DNA from: DAOTVC01 sp034437215
GTDB lineage: Bacteria; Chloroflexota; Anaerolineae; B4-G1; SLSP01
Length of the DNA stretch: 64,000 nt
Assembly: GCA_034437215.1 (NCBI GenBank)
Contig: DAOTVC010000106.1
Coordinates: forward strand, 30,729-94,728
Reading direction: 5' to 3'
The notes beneath the pieces are model-generated. The model was not told the DNA's origin. It searched no databases and saw only the letters and a program-made list of their open reading frames with translations. Positions 24,624 to 34,600 of this stretch are shown one piece after another. Made by a program: the position numbers and the translations under genes. Numbering within the stretch: position 1 is the first letter of the stretch; each line of letters begins with the position of its first letter.

Positions 24624-25284
24624 AACAGGGGAGTACGTCACGTCACAGAGCGCACCGACCGGAGTAGAGGAGGACGATCGGGAGTACAGCGAGACCGCCC
24701 TGCGCATCATCGAGGCGGCGGCGAAGCTCTTCTCGGAGCACGGTTACGATGGGGCGACGACGCGGGCCATCGCCGCCGAGGCGGGCGTCAACGAGGTGAC
24801 CATCTTCCGCAACTTCGGGAGCAAGGAGAACCTGCTGCTGGCCGTTGTCGAGCGCTTCTCGGCGCTGCCGCGCCTGGGGGAGGCCTTCGCAGCGCAGGTC
24901 AGCGGTGACTACCGCCAGGATCTGCTGCTCATCGGTCGCCACTACCTGGAGATGCTGCAGCGCAATCTTCGCCCCATCCTCATGACCATCTTCGAGGCGC
25001 AGCGCCTGCCCGAGGTACGGCGGATCATCGCTCGCCCTCCCGCCCGGCAGCGGCGGATGCTGGGCGAGTACCTGCGCCGGCAGATGGAGCAGGGGGTGGT
25101 GCGCGAGCTTCCCGACCCGGAGCTCACCGCCCAGGCCTTCTTCGGCATGTTCTTCGAGTACAGCCTGGGGCGGAACCTGATCGACGAGGAGGGCACAGAC
25201 CTCTCGATGGAGGAGGTGGTCGAGCACTTCGTCGACCTCTTCGTGGGGGGCACGCTTCGCCGGGAGGGCGATGCCTGCTGTTGA
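24616..25284 (+). CDS. TetR-family transcriptional regulator
   Basis: 222 residues. The N-terminal helix-turn-helix is typical: IIEAAAKLFSEHGYDGATTRAIAAEAGVNEVTIFRNFGSKENLL, about residues 30-75 (shown here in part by its ends IIEAAAKLF and NFGSKENLL). The C-terminal ligand domain is divergent. ATG 24616 is chosen because GGGGGGAG lies 5 nt upstream; an ATG at 24601 lacks a site. The start overlaps the reductase stop. The best operator candidate is the dyad at 23721-23736, giving autorepression of the whole operon. Confidence 0.88.
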   Translation: MSETGEYVTSQSAPTGVEEDDREYSETALRIIEAAAKLFSEHGYDGATTRAIAAEAGVNEVTIFRNFGSKENLLLAVVERFSALPRLGEAFAAQVSGDYRQDLLLIGRHYLEMLQRNLRPILMTIFEAQRLPEVRRIIARPPARQRRMLGEYLRRQMEQGVVRELPDPELTAQAFFGMFFEYSLGRNLIDEEGTDLSMEEVVEHFVDLFVGGTLRREGDACC

Positions 25285-25351
25285 CCTCTCTGCGCGCCGT
25301 TCTATACTCTTCGAGAAGGTGGGGTGGGTCAGGGGTGAGGGAGGTGGGGTG

Positions 25352-25736
25352 GTGTCGGAACGCCCGGAGTACGGACGTGGAGGCGTCTATCATCTCTATA
25401 ATCGTGGTGCACATCGGCTCTCTGTCTTCCGTGAGCCGGAGAACTACTACTTCGTGCTTCGCAAGATGAAACGATACTGCTATCAGTTTGATCTTACTCC
25501 ACTGGCTTACTGTTTATTGCCCAATCACTATCCCTGTAGTGCATGGGTTAGTTGATGATCTAGAGAAGTGGCCTTACTCTAACTATTTGGAGTGGATTGG
25601 AGAGCGTGACGGCAGTCTTGTGGATCGAGAGTTTATCAAAAGTTACTTTGAAACATCGGAAGCGTATCGACGTTACGTTAACGATTATCTAGCAAGATGT
25701 AGAACACTAGATGGATTGGATTATTTAGATACTTGA
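25352..25736 (+). pseudogene. Decayed REP-associated (Y1/HUH) transposase remnant
   Basis: The first part, from GTG 25352, reads like the start of a TnpA_REP/RAYT protein (YHLYNRGAHRLSVF, then LAYCLLPNHY). The HUH motif is cut after its first His: NHY is followed by PCSAWVS and a stop. The rest resumes in another frame near 25530 as VVHGLVDDLEKWPYSNYLEW, the usual C-terminal region. Over half of the protein, including the expected catalytic Tyr helix, is deleted. Local GC is lower than that of the neighbours. A perfect palindrome lies 11 nt downstream. Confidence 0.8.
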
Positions 25737-25746
25737 TGCAACAGGC

Positions 25747-25771
25747 GGGACGCACCTTGGAGGTGCGTCCC
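25747..25771. repeat. REP-like palindrome next to the dead transposase
   Basis: Perfect 11-bp stem GGGACGCACCT / AGGTGCGTCCC with a 3-nt loop. It lacks a T-run, so it is a poor terminator and fits a REP-type element mobilised by RAYT proteins. It ends 18 nt before the aldolase ATG. Confidence 0.6.
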
Positions 25772-25789
25772 ACCTGACAGGAGGCAAGC

Positions 25790-26428
25790 ATGCTAGAGAA
25801 CGCACGGCAGGAGATCATCCACTTCGGGAAGCAGCTGATCACCTCCCACCTGACGACGGGGTCGGGAGGGAATCTGAGCCTCTGTGACCGCGAGCGCGGC
25901 CTGGTCGCCATCAGCGCCAGCGGCCTGGACTACTTCGCGATGACGCCCGAGGACATCGTCGTCACCGACCTGGAGGGGCAGCCCGTGGAGGGAGAGCGCA
26001 AGCCCTCCAGCGAGCTGGGCTTCCACCTGGCCCTCTACCACGCCCGGCCCGACGTCGCCGCCGTCGTGCACACCCACTCCGTCTACGCGACGACCATCGC
26101 CTGCCTGAACTGGGAGCTGCCCGCCGTGCACTACCTCGTCGGCTTCTCGGGCAACAAGGTCCCCCTCTGCCCCTACGCCCCTTTCGGCACCCGGGAGCTG
26201 GCGGAGAAGATCGCGCGCTCCATCGGGGGGTACAACGCCCTGCTGATGGCGAATCACGGCCTGGTGACGGTGGGGCCGACCCTCGCCCGGGCCTTCGCCG
26301 CCGCCGAGGAGATCGAGCTGGTAGCGCAGATCTACTACCAGGCCAAGGCCATCGGCGAGCCCGTCATCCTCTCCGACGAGCAGATGGAGGTCGTGCTGGA
26401 GAGGTTCAAGTCCTACGGGCAGAAGTAG
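25790..26428 (+). CDS. Class II aldolase/adducin family protein, L-fuculose-phosphate aldolase-like
   Basis: 212 residues, normal for the FucA family of zinc-dependent aldolases that cleave sugar 1-phosphates. It has TGSGGNLSLC (substrate phosphate loop), SSELGFHLALYHARPD with the catalytic Glu near residue 76, metal ligands VHTHSVYATTIACL near 95-97, and the third His in ANHGLVTVG near 155. AGGAGG precedes ATG. No kinase or isomerase gene is alongside, so the sugar is not identified; methylthioribulose-phosphate dehydratase is a related alternative. Confidence 0.82.
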   Translation: MLENARQEIIHFGKQLITSHLTTGSGGNLSLCDRERGLVAISASGLDYFAMTPEDIVVTDLEGQPVEGERKPSSELGFHLALYHARPDVAAVVHTHSVYATTIACLNWELPAVHYLVGFSGNKVPLCPYAPFGTRELAEKIARSIGGYNALLMANHGLVTVGPTLARAFAAAEEIELVAQIYYQAKAIGEPVILSDEQMEVVLERFKSYGQK

Positions 26429-26621
26429 GGCTGTGGTCCGTGTGCCGGTTACTTAGGAACGCGAATTAAACAACTTGAGCAAAAGCAAACTGAAAGCGCT
26501 CCCGAAAGTCACCTACAATGCCCGAGTTATTTCGCTTTCAGTCCTTAACCTCTCGGGCCTTGCGATTCGCCCCTTTCGTGATAGACTTCCTTCTTGCAAG
26601 CCATGCTCGAGGAGTGGTGAC

Positions 26622-27395
26622 ATGCGTTTAGACAGAATCATTGGACTCTTAATTATCTTGATAACTCTGCTCGTCGTGGGGAGTGCTCACGGCGTGCAGG
26701 CCGTACCTCCCGGCCAGGATGCCGTGTGGAACATCACCTATCCCACCGAGGGCTCGGTGATCAGCGGCGAGGTGGAGATCACCGGGACGGCGACCCATCC
26801 CAACTTCGCCGCCTACGGCGTTCTCTACGGGGCCGGCGCCCGTCCCGCCGCGAATACCGAATGGATCTTTGTCACCTCCGCCCGCGTGCCCAATATGGTC
26901 GTGAACGGCACATTGACCACCTGGGATACCACGACGGTTCCCAACGGGCAGTACACCCTGGCCCTCGCAGTCTACGAGGTGGGGAACGAGTCCCCTCATC
27001 TGCACTTCGTCAACAACATCACCGTGCAGAACGAGGAGGCCACGCCCACACCGACGGCGACGCCCGAGCCCACCACCGATCCCAACGGTGCCCCGGAGAC
27101 CACCCCTGAGGCAGGAGCGCCGATCATCGCCCCGACCGTCGAGCAGCCCCCCACGGCGACACCCCGGGCGACGGCGACGCTGGGCGCTGCCGGAGCCGAG
27201 GCAGAGGAGCCGGTGGACGGGGAGGCGGGCGCCCTCGGTCTGGAGAACTTCTCCTTCGATGCCATCGGGGACGCCTTCTGGTCCGGGGTCTCCATCGCGG
27301 TCCTGCTCTACGTCTTCGGCGGTCTCTACGTCGCCGGGCGAGCCGCCCTCCGCTACTATCTGAAACAGCAGCGCACCCAGAAGCCCCAATCGTGA
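26622..27395 (+). CDS. Secreted Ig-like protein with Thr/Pro linker and C-terminal membrane anchor
   Basis: 257 residues. Signal helix (IIGLLIILITLLVVGSAHG), then a single beta-rich domain that opens WNITYPTEGSVISGEVEITG and resembles cell-surface Ig-like repeats. A Thr/Pro/Ala-rich linker of about 90 residues, a membrane helix (GVSIAVLLYVFGGLYVAGRA) and a basic cytoplasmic end follow. ATG 26622 is supported by GAGGAG 13 nt upstream; a longer in-frame opening from 26475 has no signal and is rejected. It ends 4 nt before pth. Likely topology is an extracellular domain on a flexible stalk; the ligand is unknown. Confidence 0.75.
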   Translation: MRLDRIIGLLIILITLLVVGSAHGVQAVPPGQDAVWNITYPTEGSVISGEVEITGTATHPNFAAYGVLYGAGARPAANTEWIFVTSARVPNMVVNGTLTTWDTTTVPNGQYTLALAVYEVGNESPHLHFVNNITVQNEEATPTPTATPEPTTDPNGAPETTPEAGAPIIAPTVEQPPTATPRATATLGAAGAEAEEPVDGEAGALGLENFSFDAIGDAFWSGVSIAVLLYVFGGLYVAGRAALRYYLKQQRTQKPQS

Positions 27396-27399
27396 TACG

Positions 27400-27981
27400 A
27401 TGACCGATTTCCTACTCCTCGTCGGTTTAGGCAATCCCGGTCCCCGCTACGCCGGCAACCGCCACAACATCGGCTTTCGCGCCGTGGAGACCCTGGCGGA
27501 GGAGTACAACCTCGACTTCTCCCGTACGGAGCACCGGGCTCTCACCGCTCACGGGACCATCGGAGGCCGGCGGGTGATCCTGGCCAAGCCGCAGACGTGG
27601 ATGAACGACAGCGGGCAGGCGGTCGCGCCCCTCGCAAACTTCTACAAGATTCCCTTCGAGGATCTCCTCGTCGTCTACGATGACCTGGACATCCCCCTGG
27701 GAACCGTGCGCTTCCGTCAGGAGGGGAGCAGCGGAGGTCATCGCGGCGTGGAGTCCGTCATCCAGCGCCTGGGAACGCGCGAGTTTCCGCGTCTGCGGTT
27801 GGGCATCGGTCGCCCTCCCGGTCAGATGGACGCCGCGGCCTACGTACTCCAGGATTTCTCCGCTGAGGAAGAGCCGGTGCTCTGGGAGGTGCTCCGTCTG
27901 GCCAAGTCGTTGATGGTAGACTGGATCAAGGGTGAGCCCCAACTGCTTCGCCAGGGGATGACGTGGCAGGTGGAGGCTTAG
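27400..27981 (+). CDS. pth: Peptidyl-tRNA hydrolase
   Basis: 193 residues. Recycles tRNA by cleaving peptidyl-tRNA from stalled ribosomes. The family signature is complete: GLGNPGPRYAGNRHNIGF with catalytic His22, AKPQTWMNDSGQAV with the substrate Asn, VVYDDLDIPLG with the catalytic Asp, and GGHRGVESV. It starts 4 nt after the secreted-protein gene and is followed by mfd, 33 nt downstream. A pth-mfd arrangement also occurs in other bacteria such as Bacillus. Confidence 0.97.
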   Translation: MTDFLLLVGLGNPGPRYAGNRHNIGFRAVETLAEEYNLDFSRTEHRALTAHGTIGGRRVILAKPQTWMNDSGQAVAPLANFYKIPFEDLLVVYDDLDIPLGTVRFRQEGSSGGHRGVESVIQRLGTREFPRLRLGIGRPPGQMDAAAYVLQDFSAEEEPVLWEVLRLAKSLMVDWIKGEPQLLRQGMTWQVEA

Positions 27982-28014
27982 CCGCGACGCGATCATAGGG
28001 TTCTGAGTCGTGCC

Positions 28015-31000
28015 ATGGACATGATCCTATCGGGTATTCTCCCCTGGATTCGTGAGCACCCGGCTTACCGAGATCTCCTCCACAAGGTGCAGGCGGGGAG
28101 GGCCCTCCCGCCTCAGGAGGTACTGCCTGCCGCGGGTTCGGCAATTGTGGCCGCCCTGCTGGCGGATCTCGATCTTCCCCTGTTGATTGTGACGCCCACG
28201 GTCGATGAGAGCCGCCGCCTTCTGCAGGCGCTCCGCACCTGGCTCCCGGCGGCCGAGGAGGTCCTGGCCTTCCCGGCCCCACCGGTGCTGCCCTACGAGC
28301 GGGCTCCCTGGACGCCGGAGACCATCGGCGATCGTTTGCGGGTTCTCTCCACGCTCTTCCTGCACCGGGTGGGGGGAGCCGGCGGGACACCCCCTGTGGT
28401 CGTGACCTCCGCCCGCGCCCTGCTGCAGCGCCCGCTGCCCTACCGCCAATTCTACAAGGCGGCCCGCAAGATCGAGGTCGGGGCCGAGGAGTCCCTCACG
28501 GCGCTGGCGCGCCACTGCCAGGAGATCGGGTACGAGTCCGTCACCGTCGTCGAGGTGCCGGGTCAGATCAGTCGCCGGGGCGGCATCCTGGACATCTTCC
28601 CGCCCCACGCCCCGGTCCCCTACCGGCTGGACTTCTGGGGTGACGAGATCGACGCAATCCGCACCTTCGAGCCCGCGACCCAGCGCTCCGTGGCTCGGGT
28701 GAGCAGCTTCTGGATCACGCCGGTGCGCGAGGCACTGCCCCGGGACGGCGAGCGAGCGCTGGCCCCCTTGCAGGCGCTGTTGGCCACGGAGCTGCCCCCC
28801 GAGGTACGGGGACCTCTGGAGGACGACGCGCAGTCCTTGGACGTCGGCTCTCCCTTCCGCTCGCTGGAGTTCTACCTGCCCTACCTCTACCAGGAGGTGA
28901 GTACGCTGCTCAGCTACTTCCCAACGAACGCCCAGATCATCCTCTACAACGCCGCGGCTCTGCCGTTGCGCTGGCGCGAGCTGGAGGAGGCGGCGGAGGA
29001 GCAGAGGGAGCGCTCGGTGCGGGAGCGCCTTATCCAGCCCGAGGCCCCTGTGCCCTACGTGGCTTGGTCGCGATGGGAGGCGGCGCTGCAGGGGGAGCGG
29101 GTGCTCTCTCTGGAGTATGGGGGGGCGGGTCCCTTGGGAGAGGCCTTCGATCCGGAGGTGCACTTCGCCGGGAGGCTGGGGGAGGCGCTGGGGCGCCTGC
29201 GCCAGTGGGTGGGGCTGGGGGATCAGGTGGTCGTGGTGAGCCGGCAGGCCGGCCGGTTGGCCGAGCTCTGGCAGCAGTTCACGCCACCGCCTGTCCTCAA
29301 GGAGCTGGGCGAGCCGCCCGAGGGGCTGATCACCTTCGTGCAGGGTGTAGGACCGGCGGGCTGGCAGATCAACGAGGCCCACCGGACCCGCCACCTCATC
29401 ACCGACGAGGAGCTCTTCGGCTGGCGCCCGCCGGAGCCGCGGCGCCGGCCCCGGCGCCGGGTCACGGCGCCGGAGTTCCCCTTCGCCGACCTGGAACCGG
29501 GCACCTTTGTCGTGCACGAGGACTACGGCATCGGCCTCTTCCGGGGGCTGGTGCAGCGGAGCATCGACAACATCGAGCGGGAGTACCTGCTCGTGGAGTA
29601 CTCCGGCAAGGACCGCCTCTTCGTGCCCATCCATCAGGCCGACCGCCTCACCCGCTACGTCGGCGCCGAGGGGCTGGGCCCCCAGCTTAGCCGTCTGGAC
29701 TCCCAGGCCTGGGAGGAGACGAAGGCGCGCGTCGAGCGGGCGACGGAGGCGCTGGCTGCCGACCTGCTCGACCTCTACGCCGAGCGGCAGGTCGTGGAGG
29801 GCCACGCCTTCGCATCGGACACTGCCTGGCAGACCGAGTTGGAGGCCGCTTTCCCCTACGTGGAGACTCAGGATCAGATCGAGGCCATCCAGGCGGTGAA
29901 GGCGGACATGGAGCGCTCCCAGCCCATGGACCGCCTTATCTGTGGGGATGCAGGCTACGGCAAGACCGAGGTCGCTCTGCGTGCGGCCTTCAAGGCCGTG
30001 ATGGACAACAAGCAGGTGGCGATGCTCGTGCCCACGACGGTGCTCGCCCAGCAGCACTATCTGACCTTTCAGGAGCGCTTGGACCCCTTCCCGGTGCGGG
30101 TCGAACTCCTCTCGCGCTTTCGTACCGACGCCGAGCAGCGGAAGATCATCGCAAGTCTTACCGAGGGGCAGCTGGATATCGTCATCGGCACCCATCGCCT
30201 GCTACAGGATGACGTGCGCTTCGGAGATCTGGGGCTGGTCATCATCGACGAGGAGCAGCGCTTCGGCGTGGCGCACAAGGAGACGCTGAAGCAGATGCGC
30301 ACCGAGGTGGACGTCCTCACCCTCACGGCGACGCCTATCCCCCGCACCCTCTACATGGCCCTCACCGGTGTGCGGGACGTGAGCATTATCGAGACCCCGC
30401 CTCAGGAGCGGTTGCCCCTCTCCACCTACGTCGGTCCCTACGACGCGGACGTGGTGCAGCGGGCCATCCGGCGGGAGATGGGCCGGAACGGGCAGACCTT
30501 CTACGTCCACAACCGTGTGGAGACTATCCAGTCGGTGGCGCGACGGCTGGAGAAGCTGGTGCCCGAGGCCCGGGTGGGCGTGGCCCACGGGCAGATGCGG
30601 GAGCGGGACCTGGCGCGGGTCATGGAGCGCTTCACGGCGGGTGAGGTGGACGTTCTGGTGGCGACGACCATCATCGAGAGCGGGCTGGACTTCCCCAACG
30701 CCAACACCCTCATCGTGGAGCACGCCGACCACTTCGGTCTGGCCCAGCTCTATCAGCTGCGGGGACGGGTGGGGCGGGGGACCCGCCGAGGGTACGCCTA
30801 CCTCTTTCAGAGCCGGCGGTTGCAGGAGGAGGGGCGCTATCGCTTGCAGGCCCTGCAGGAGAGCACGGGTCTGGGAGGCGGCTTCTCTATCGCCCTGCGG
30901 GACCTCGAGCTGCGCGGAGCCGGGGAGCTCCTGGGCGCTCGGCAGCACGGGCACATCGCCGCTGTGGGCTTTACCCTCTACACCCAACTCCTCTCCGGTA

Positions 31001-31500
31001 CCGTCGCCCGCCTCAGCGCCCAACGGGCCGGCGAGCCGGTGCCCCCGGCTCCCGTAGGCTCCATCACCATCGAACTGCCGCTGGCGGTAGGGCTGCCCGC
31101 TGACTACGTCCCCGACGACCAGCTACGCCTCCGTCTCTACCGACGTCTGGCCGAACTCACCGACGCGGAGGAGATTGCCCAGCTGGAGGAGGAGCTCCGG
31201 GATCGTTTTGGTCCCCTGCCGGCGACGGCGGAGAACCTCATCTACCAGCTGCGCTTGAAGGTTCTGGCACGGGACGCCCACATCCCCACCATCGCCGTCG
31301 AGAGCGGACAGATTGCGCTCCGCCCGCCCTGGTTAAAGAATGTGCCCCCGGAGCGGATCGGTCGGCTGCGACGGCTGCTGGGAGAGCAAGCACGGCTGGG
31401 GCGCCGGGAGATCTGGCTGCCCCTCTCGTGGGAGGAGGAGCACTGGCGGACCAATCTTCAGGAGGTGCTGGAGGCCCTGGCGGGTTGGTGGGCAGAGTAG
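28015..31500 (+). CDS. mfd: Transcription-repair coupling factor Mfd
   Basis: 1161 residues, normal length. Removes RNA polymerase stalled at lesions and recruits UvrA. Domains in order: UvrB-like region (VEVPGQISRRGGILDIFPP near 180), RNA-polymerase interaction domain (FVHEDYGIGLFRGLVQRSI near 500), translocase with Walker A GDAGYGKTE (644-652) and DEEQ (745-748), motif VI in QLRGRVGRGTRRGYAYL, and the C-terminal UvrA-binding autoinhibitory domain. ATG 28015 has only a weak ribosome site; a second ATG lies two codons later. Confidence 0.97.
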   Translation: MDMILSGILPWIREHPAYRDLLHKVQAGRALPPQEVLPAAGSAIVAALLADLDLPLLIVTPTVDESRRLLQALRTWLPAAEEVLAFPAPPVLPYERAPWTPETIGDRLRVLSTLFLHRVGGAGGTPPVVVTSARALLQRPLPYRQFYKAARKIEVGAEESLTALARHCQEIGYESVTVVEVPGQISRRGGILDIFPPHAPVPYRLDFWGDEIDAIRTFEPATQRSVARVSSFWITPVREALPRDGERALAPLQALLATELPPEVRGPLEDDAQSLDVGSPFRSLEFYLPYLYQEVSTLLSYFPTNAQIILYNAAALPLRWRELEEAAEEQRERSVRERLIQPEAPVPYVAWSRWEAALQGERVLSLEYGGAGPLGEAFDPEVHFAGRLGEALGRLRQWVGLGDQVVVVSRQAGRLAELWQQFTPPPVLKELGEPPEGLITFVQGVGPAGWQINEAHRTRHLITDEELFGWRPPEPRRRPRRRVTAPEFPFADLEPGTFVVHEDYGIGLFRGLVQRSIDNIEREYLLVEYSGKDRLFVPIHQADRLTRYVGAEGLGPQLSRLDSQAWEETKARVERATEALAADLLDLYAERQVVEGHAFASDTAWQTELEAAFPYVETQDQIEAIQAVKADMERSQPMDRLICGDAGYGKTEVALRAAFKAVMDNKQVAMLVPTTVLAQQHYLTFQERLDPFPVRVELLSRFRTDAEQRKIIASLTEGQLDIVIGTHRLLQDDVRFGDLGLVIIDEEQRFGVAHKETLKQMRTEVDVLTLTATPIPRTLYMALTGVRDVSIIETPPQERLPLSTYVGPYDADVVQRAIRREMGRNGQTFYVHNRVETIQSVARRLEKLVPEARVGVAHGQMRERDLARVMERFTAGEVDVLVATTIIESGLDFPNANTLIVEHADHFGLAQLYQLRGRVGRGTRRGYAYLFQSRRLQEEGRYRLQALQESTGLGGGFSIALRDLELRGAGELLGARQHGHIAAVGFTLYTQLLSGTVARLSAQRAGEPVPPAPVGSITIELPLAVGLPADYVPDDQLRLRLYRRLAELTDAEEIAQLEEELRDRFGPLPATAENLIYQLRLKVLARDAHIPTIAVESGQIALRPPWLKNVPPERIGRLRRLLGEQARLGRREIWLPLSWEEEHWRTNLQEVLEALAGWWAE

Positions 31501-31534
31501 CGGCTCTTCACGCTGCAAGCGTCTGGTTATGCGA

Positions 31535-31563
31535 TTGTCACGCTTTCTTTTCGATAGTACAAT
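31535..31563 (+). promoter_or_regulatory. Sigma70-type promoter of the second sensor kinase
   Basis: TTGTCA (31535-31540), 17-nt spacer, TACAAT (31558-31563), ending 67 nt before ATG 31631. Confidence 0.7.
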
Positions 31564-31630
31564 GATCCTCGTGCTACTATATAACTGAACTCTAACAGGG
31601 GTTGCCGGACTTGTCTCTCGTTTAAACCTT

Positions 31631-34600
31631 ATGAGAATGGAGATCCCGGTGGATACACCGCAAATCCTGTTTATCATCGCCTCCTTTGTTATTGGTATCG
31701 CGCTCGTCGTCTTTGCCGTATTGGCCTGGCGTCGTCGCCACGTTCATAGCAGCGCTCAGTTCATCGCCCTGTTGCTCACGGCAGGTGCCGTTTGGGCCAT
31801 GGCCTACGCCTTCGAGCTGGTGAGCCCCACGCTTCCCCTGAAGACCTTCTGGACCAAAGCCACCTACCTGGGTTCGGTCCCCATCACCGTCTCCTGGTTC
31901 TTCTTCGCCCTCAACTACAGCGGACGCCGCTCGTGGTTGGAGAGCAAGTGGATCCGGCTTATCTTCATCGTGCCTGTCATCACCTTGCTCGGGGTCTGGA
32001 CCTATCCTCTGCAGAAACTCTACTGGACCTACGTCACCCTCGAGCCGGGTGGGGCGTTGTACTCCGTGGATACCGGGCAGGGGCCCCTCTACTGGGTCCA
32101 TCACTTCTACTCCTATCTGTTGGTCATGGGCGGGATCTTCCTGATGGCGCAGACCGCCTTTCAGGTCCGCCGCCACTACCGCATCCAGACGTTGGTCATT
32201 CTGGGCGCGGTCATCTTCTTCCTGGTACGGAACATCCTCTTCCTCCTGGGATTCGAGTCGATCCTGGCGCTGCAGCTCTTCTCCGGTGTGCTGACCTTGG
32301 GAACGGTCGTGGCAATCTGGGTGATGTACACCCGTCGCTTCCCCAACGTCGTACCCGTCGCCCGCTCCACGGTGGTGGAGAGCATGGATGACGCCGTGGT
32401 CGTCCTCGACGAGCAGGGGCAGGTCGCGGACTTCAACATCGCGGCGCGGAAGATCTTGAAGCTTACCGATGAGGATCTTGGGCTTCCGGTCGAAGAGATC
32501 TTTGCCGATCATCCGCGGTTGCTCGATGCCTGCCGGAAGGAGAACGAACAGCGTGAGATTCGGCTGGGTGAGACCGGTGAACAGAGATCTTACGAACTGC
32601 GGCTCTATCCCTTCTATGGAAGACAGGATCAACGGGCCGGGCGTCTGATGGTGCTCGACGACATCACCGCTCAGAAGAGGACGGAGATGGCGCTGCGCCG
32701 GCAGCTGGAAGAACTGCAGGTGTTACACGGCGTTGCGATAGCGGGCGCCCAGACCCGCAACGAAGGTCTGCTCATCGAGCAGGCCACAGCTCTAATCGGC
32801 GAGACCCTCTATACCGACAGCTTTGGGGTTCTGCTTGTAGATGAAGAGGCGCAGGTTCTTCGCGCGCACCCCTCCTACCGCCAGCGCTCCGGGGCAGAGA
32901 TCGACCCCGTTCCGCTGGGCGAGGGGATTGCCGGCAGCGTGGCCGTCGACGGTCGGCCCCGGCGCGTGGGCAACGTTCTGGAGGCGCCGAGCTATATCAG
33001 CAGTGACCCCGAGACCCGCTCGGAGCTCTCCGTGCCCCTGCAGACGGGAGAGCGCATCATCGGGATCGTGAACGTGGAGAGTGTGCACCCCAACGCCTTC
33101 ACAGAAGCGGACGAGCGGTTGCTGATCACCTTTGCCGGCCAGCTGGCGACGGCTATCGAGAGAGCGCGCCTCTCGGAGGCCGAGCACGACACTTTGGAGC
33201 GCATTCGGGCCCTCTACGAGGTCGCCAGCTCCCTCATCGCGTCGCCCGAACCCCTGCGCGTTTTGGACACCGCGGTAGAGGATGCAGCGCGCGCCCTGGG
33301 AGCCGATCACGTAGTCCTTGCCGTCAACAAGGGGGAGTACGACCCTCCAGAGCTACGGTTGGGCGGGCAGGGAGGGATGCTGCCTCCCGCCTCGGAGCGT
33401 CTGTGGCACGCGCTTCACCAACGGGTACTCCAGACTCTGAAGCCGGAGCGGGTGATCCGGGAGCGGGATGATCACGGTACGCCTCTGGGATCCATGATCG
33501 TCGTCCCCCTCAGCTACCACGGCGCGATGCGGGGCACTCTCTCGGCCTTGAAGTACTCCGATGAATCCAGTTTCACGCAGGCGGATCAGAATCTCTTGGA
33601 GGCGATGGCCAATCAGATCGCGGTTGCCGTGGAGAACGCGCACCTCTTCAAGACCTTGGAGTATCGCGTGGCCGAGTTACAGATTCTGCAGCAGACAAGT
33701 CTGGAGTTGACGGCTTCGCTGGAGCTCTCCGCCGTGCTCGAGCGGATTGCCGAGCACGCTCTCAGCCTGGTGAAGGCCTACACCTGCAGCCTTTACCTCT
33801 TCGATGCCCAGAGCGGGGAGTTCGATTTCGGTCTCTCCCTGCGTCAGGACGGGTGGCGGGAGCGCGTGGAGCGCGCGCCCCGCTCCGAGGGGTTGACGAT
33901 GACGGTGGTCCGACAGGGGGAGCCGCTCATCATCAGTGACGTCTTTCACCACTTCCTCTTTGCCTCTCCCGAGGCCCAGGCGCTGGGGCTCCGGGCCATC
34001 GCCGGCTTCCCGCTTACACGGGGGGAGCGCGTGCTGGGTGTGCTGACCGTCTCCTATCTGACCCCGCACACCTTCACGGAGGCCGAACTGCGCATCCTCG
34101 GTCTGCTCGCCAGTCAGGCTGCCATCGCCATCGAGAATGCCCACCTCTTTGAGGAGACGGAGCGCCTGAAGCACTTCAACGAGAACATCGTTCAGGGTGT
34201 GGCCGAGGCCATCCTGATCGAGAATGCGGAGGGCCACTTCGTCTTCGCCAATCCTGCGGGTGAGACTCTTCTCGGTTACGGCGAGGAGGATCTCGTGGGG
34301 ATGCACTGGAAGGATCTCGTGCCGCCCGGGGAGTATGAGAAGATAGAGAGAGAGTGGCAGAAGCGGGAGAAGGGTGTCGGCAGTCGCTACGAGACGGTGC
34401 TGCTGGACCGCTGGGGCCAGGAGGTACCGGTCATCATCAGTGCTCGCCCGCTCTTCGAGGGCGACGCTTACGCCGGGGTGCTGGTGGCCCTGATGGATAT
34501 CACGGAGCGCAAGGCCGTGGAGGAGGAGCGCGAGCGCCTGATCCGGGAGCTGGATGCCTTCGCTCACACCGTCGCCCATGACCTCAAGACCCCGCTCAAT

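Noticed and set aside
23648..24667. Long plus-strand frame overlapping the flavodoxin-like gene
   Set aside because: Arg/Ala-rich shadow; the frame from 23868 has the flavin loop and a good ribosome site.
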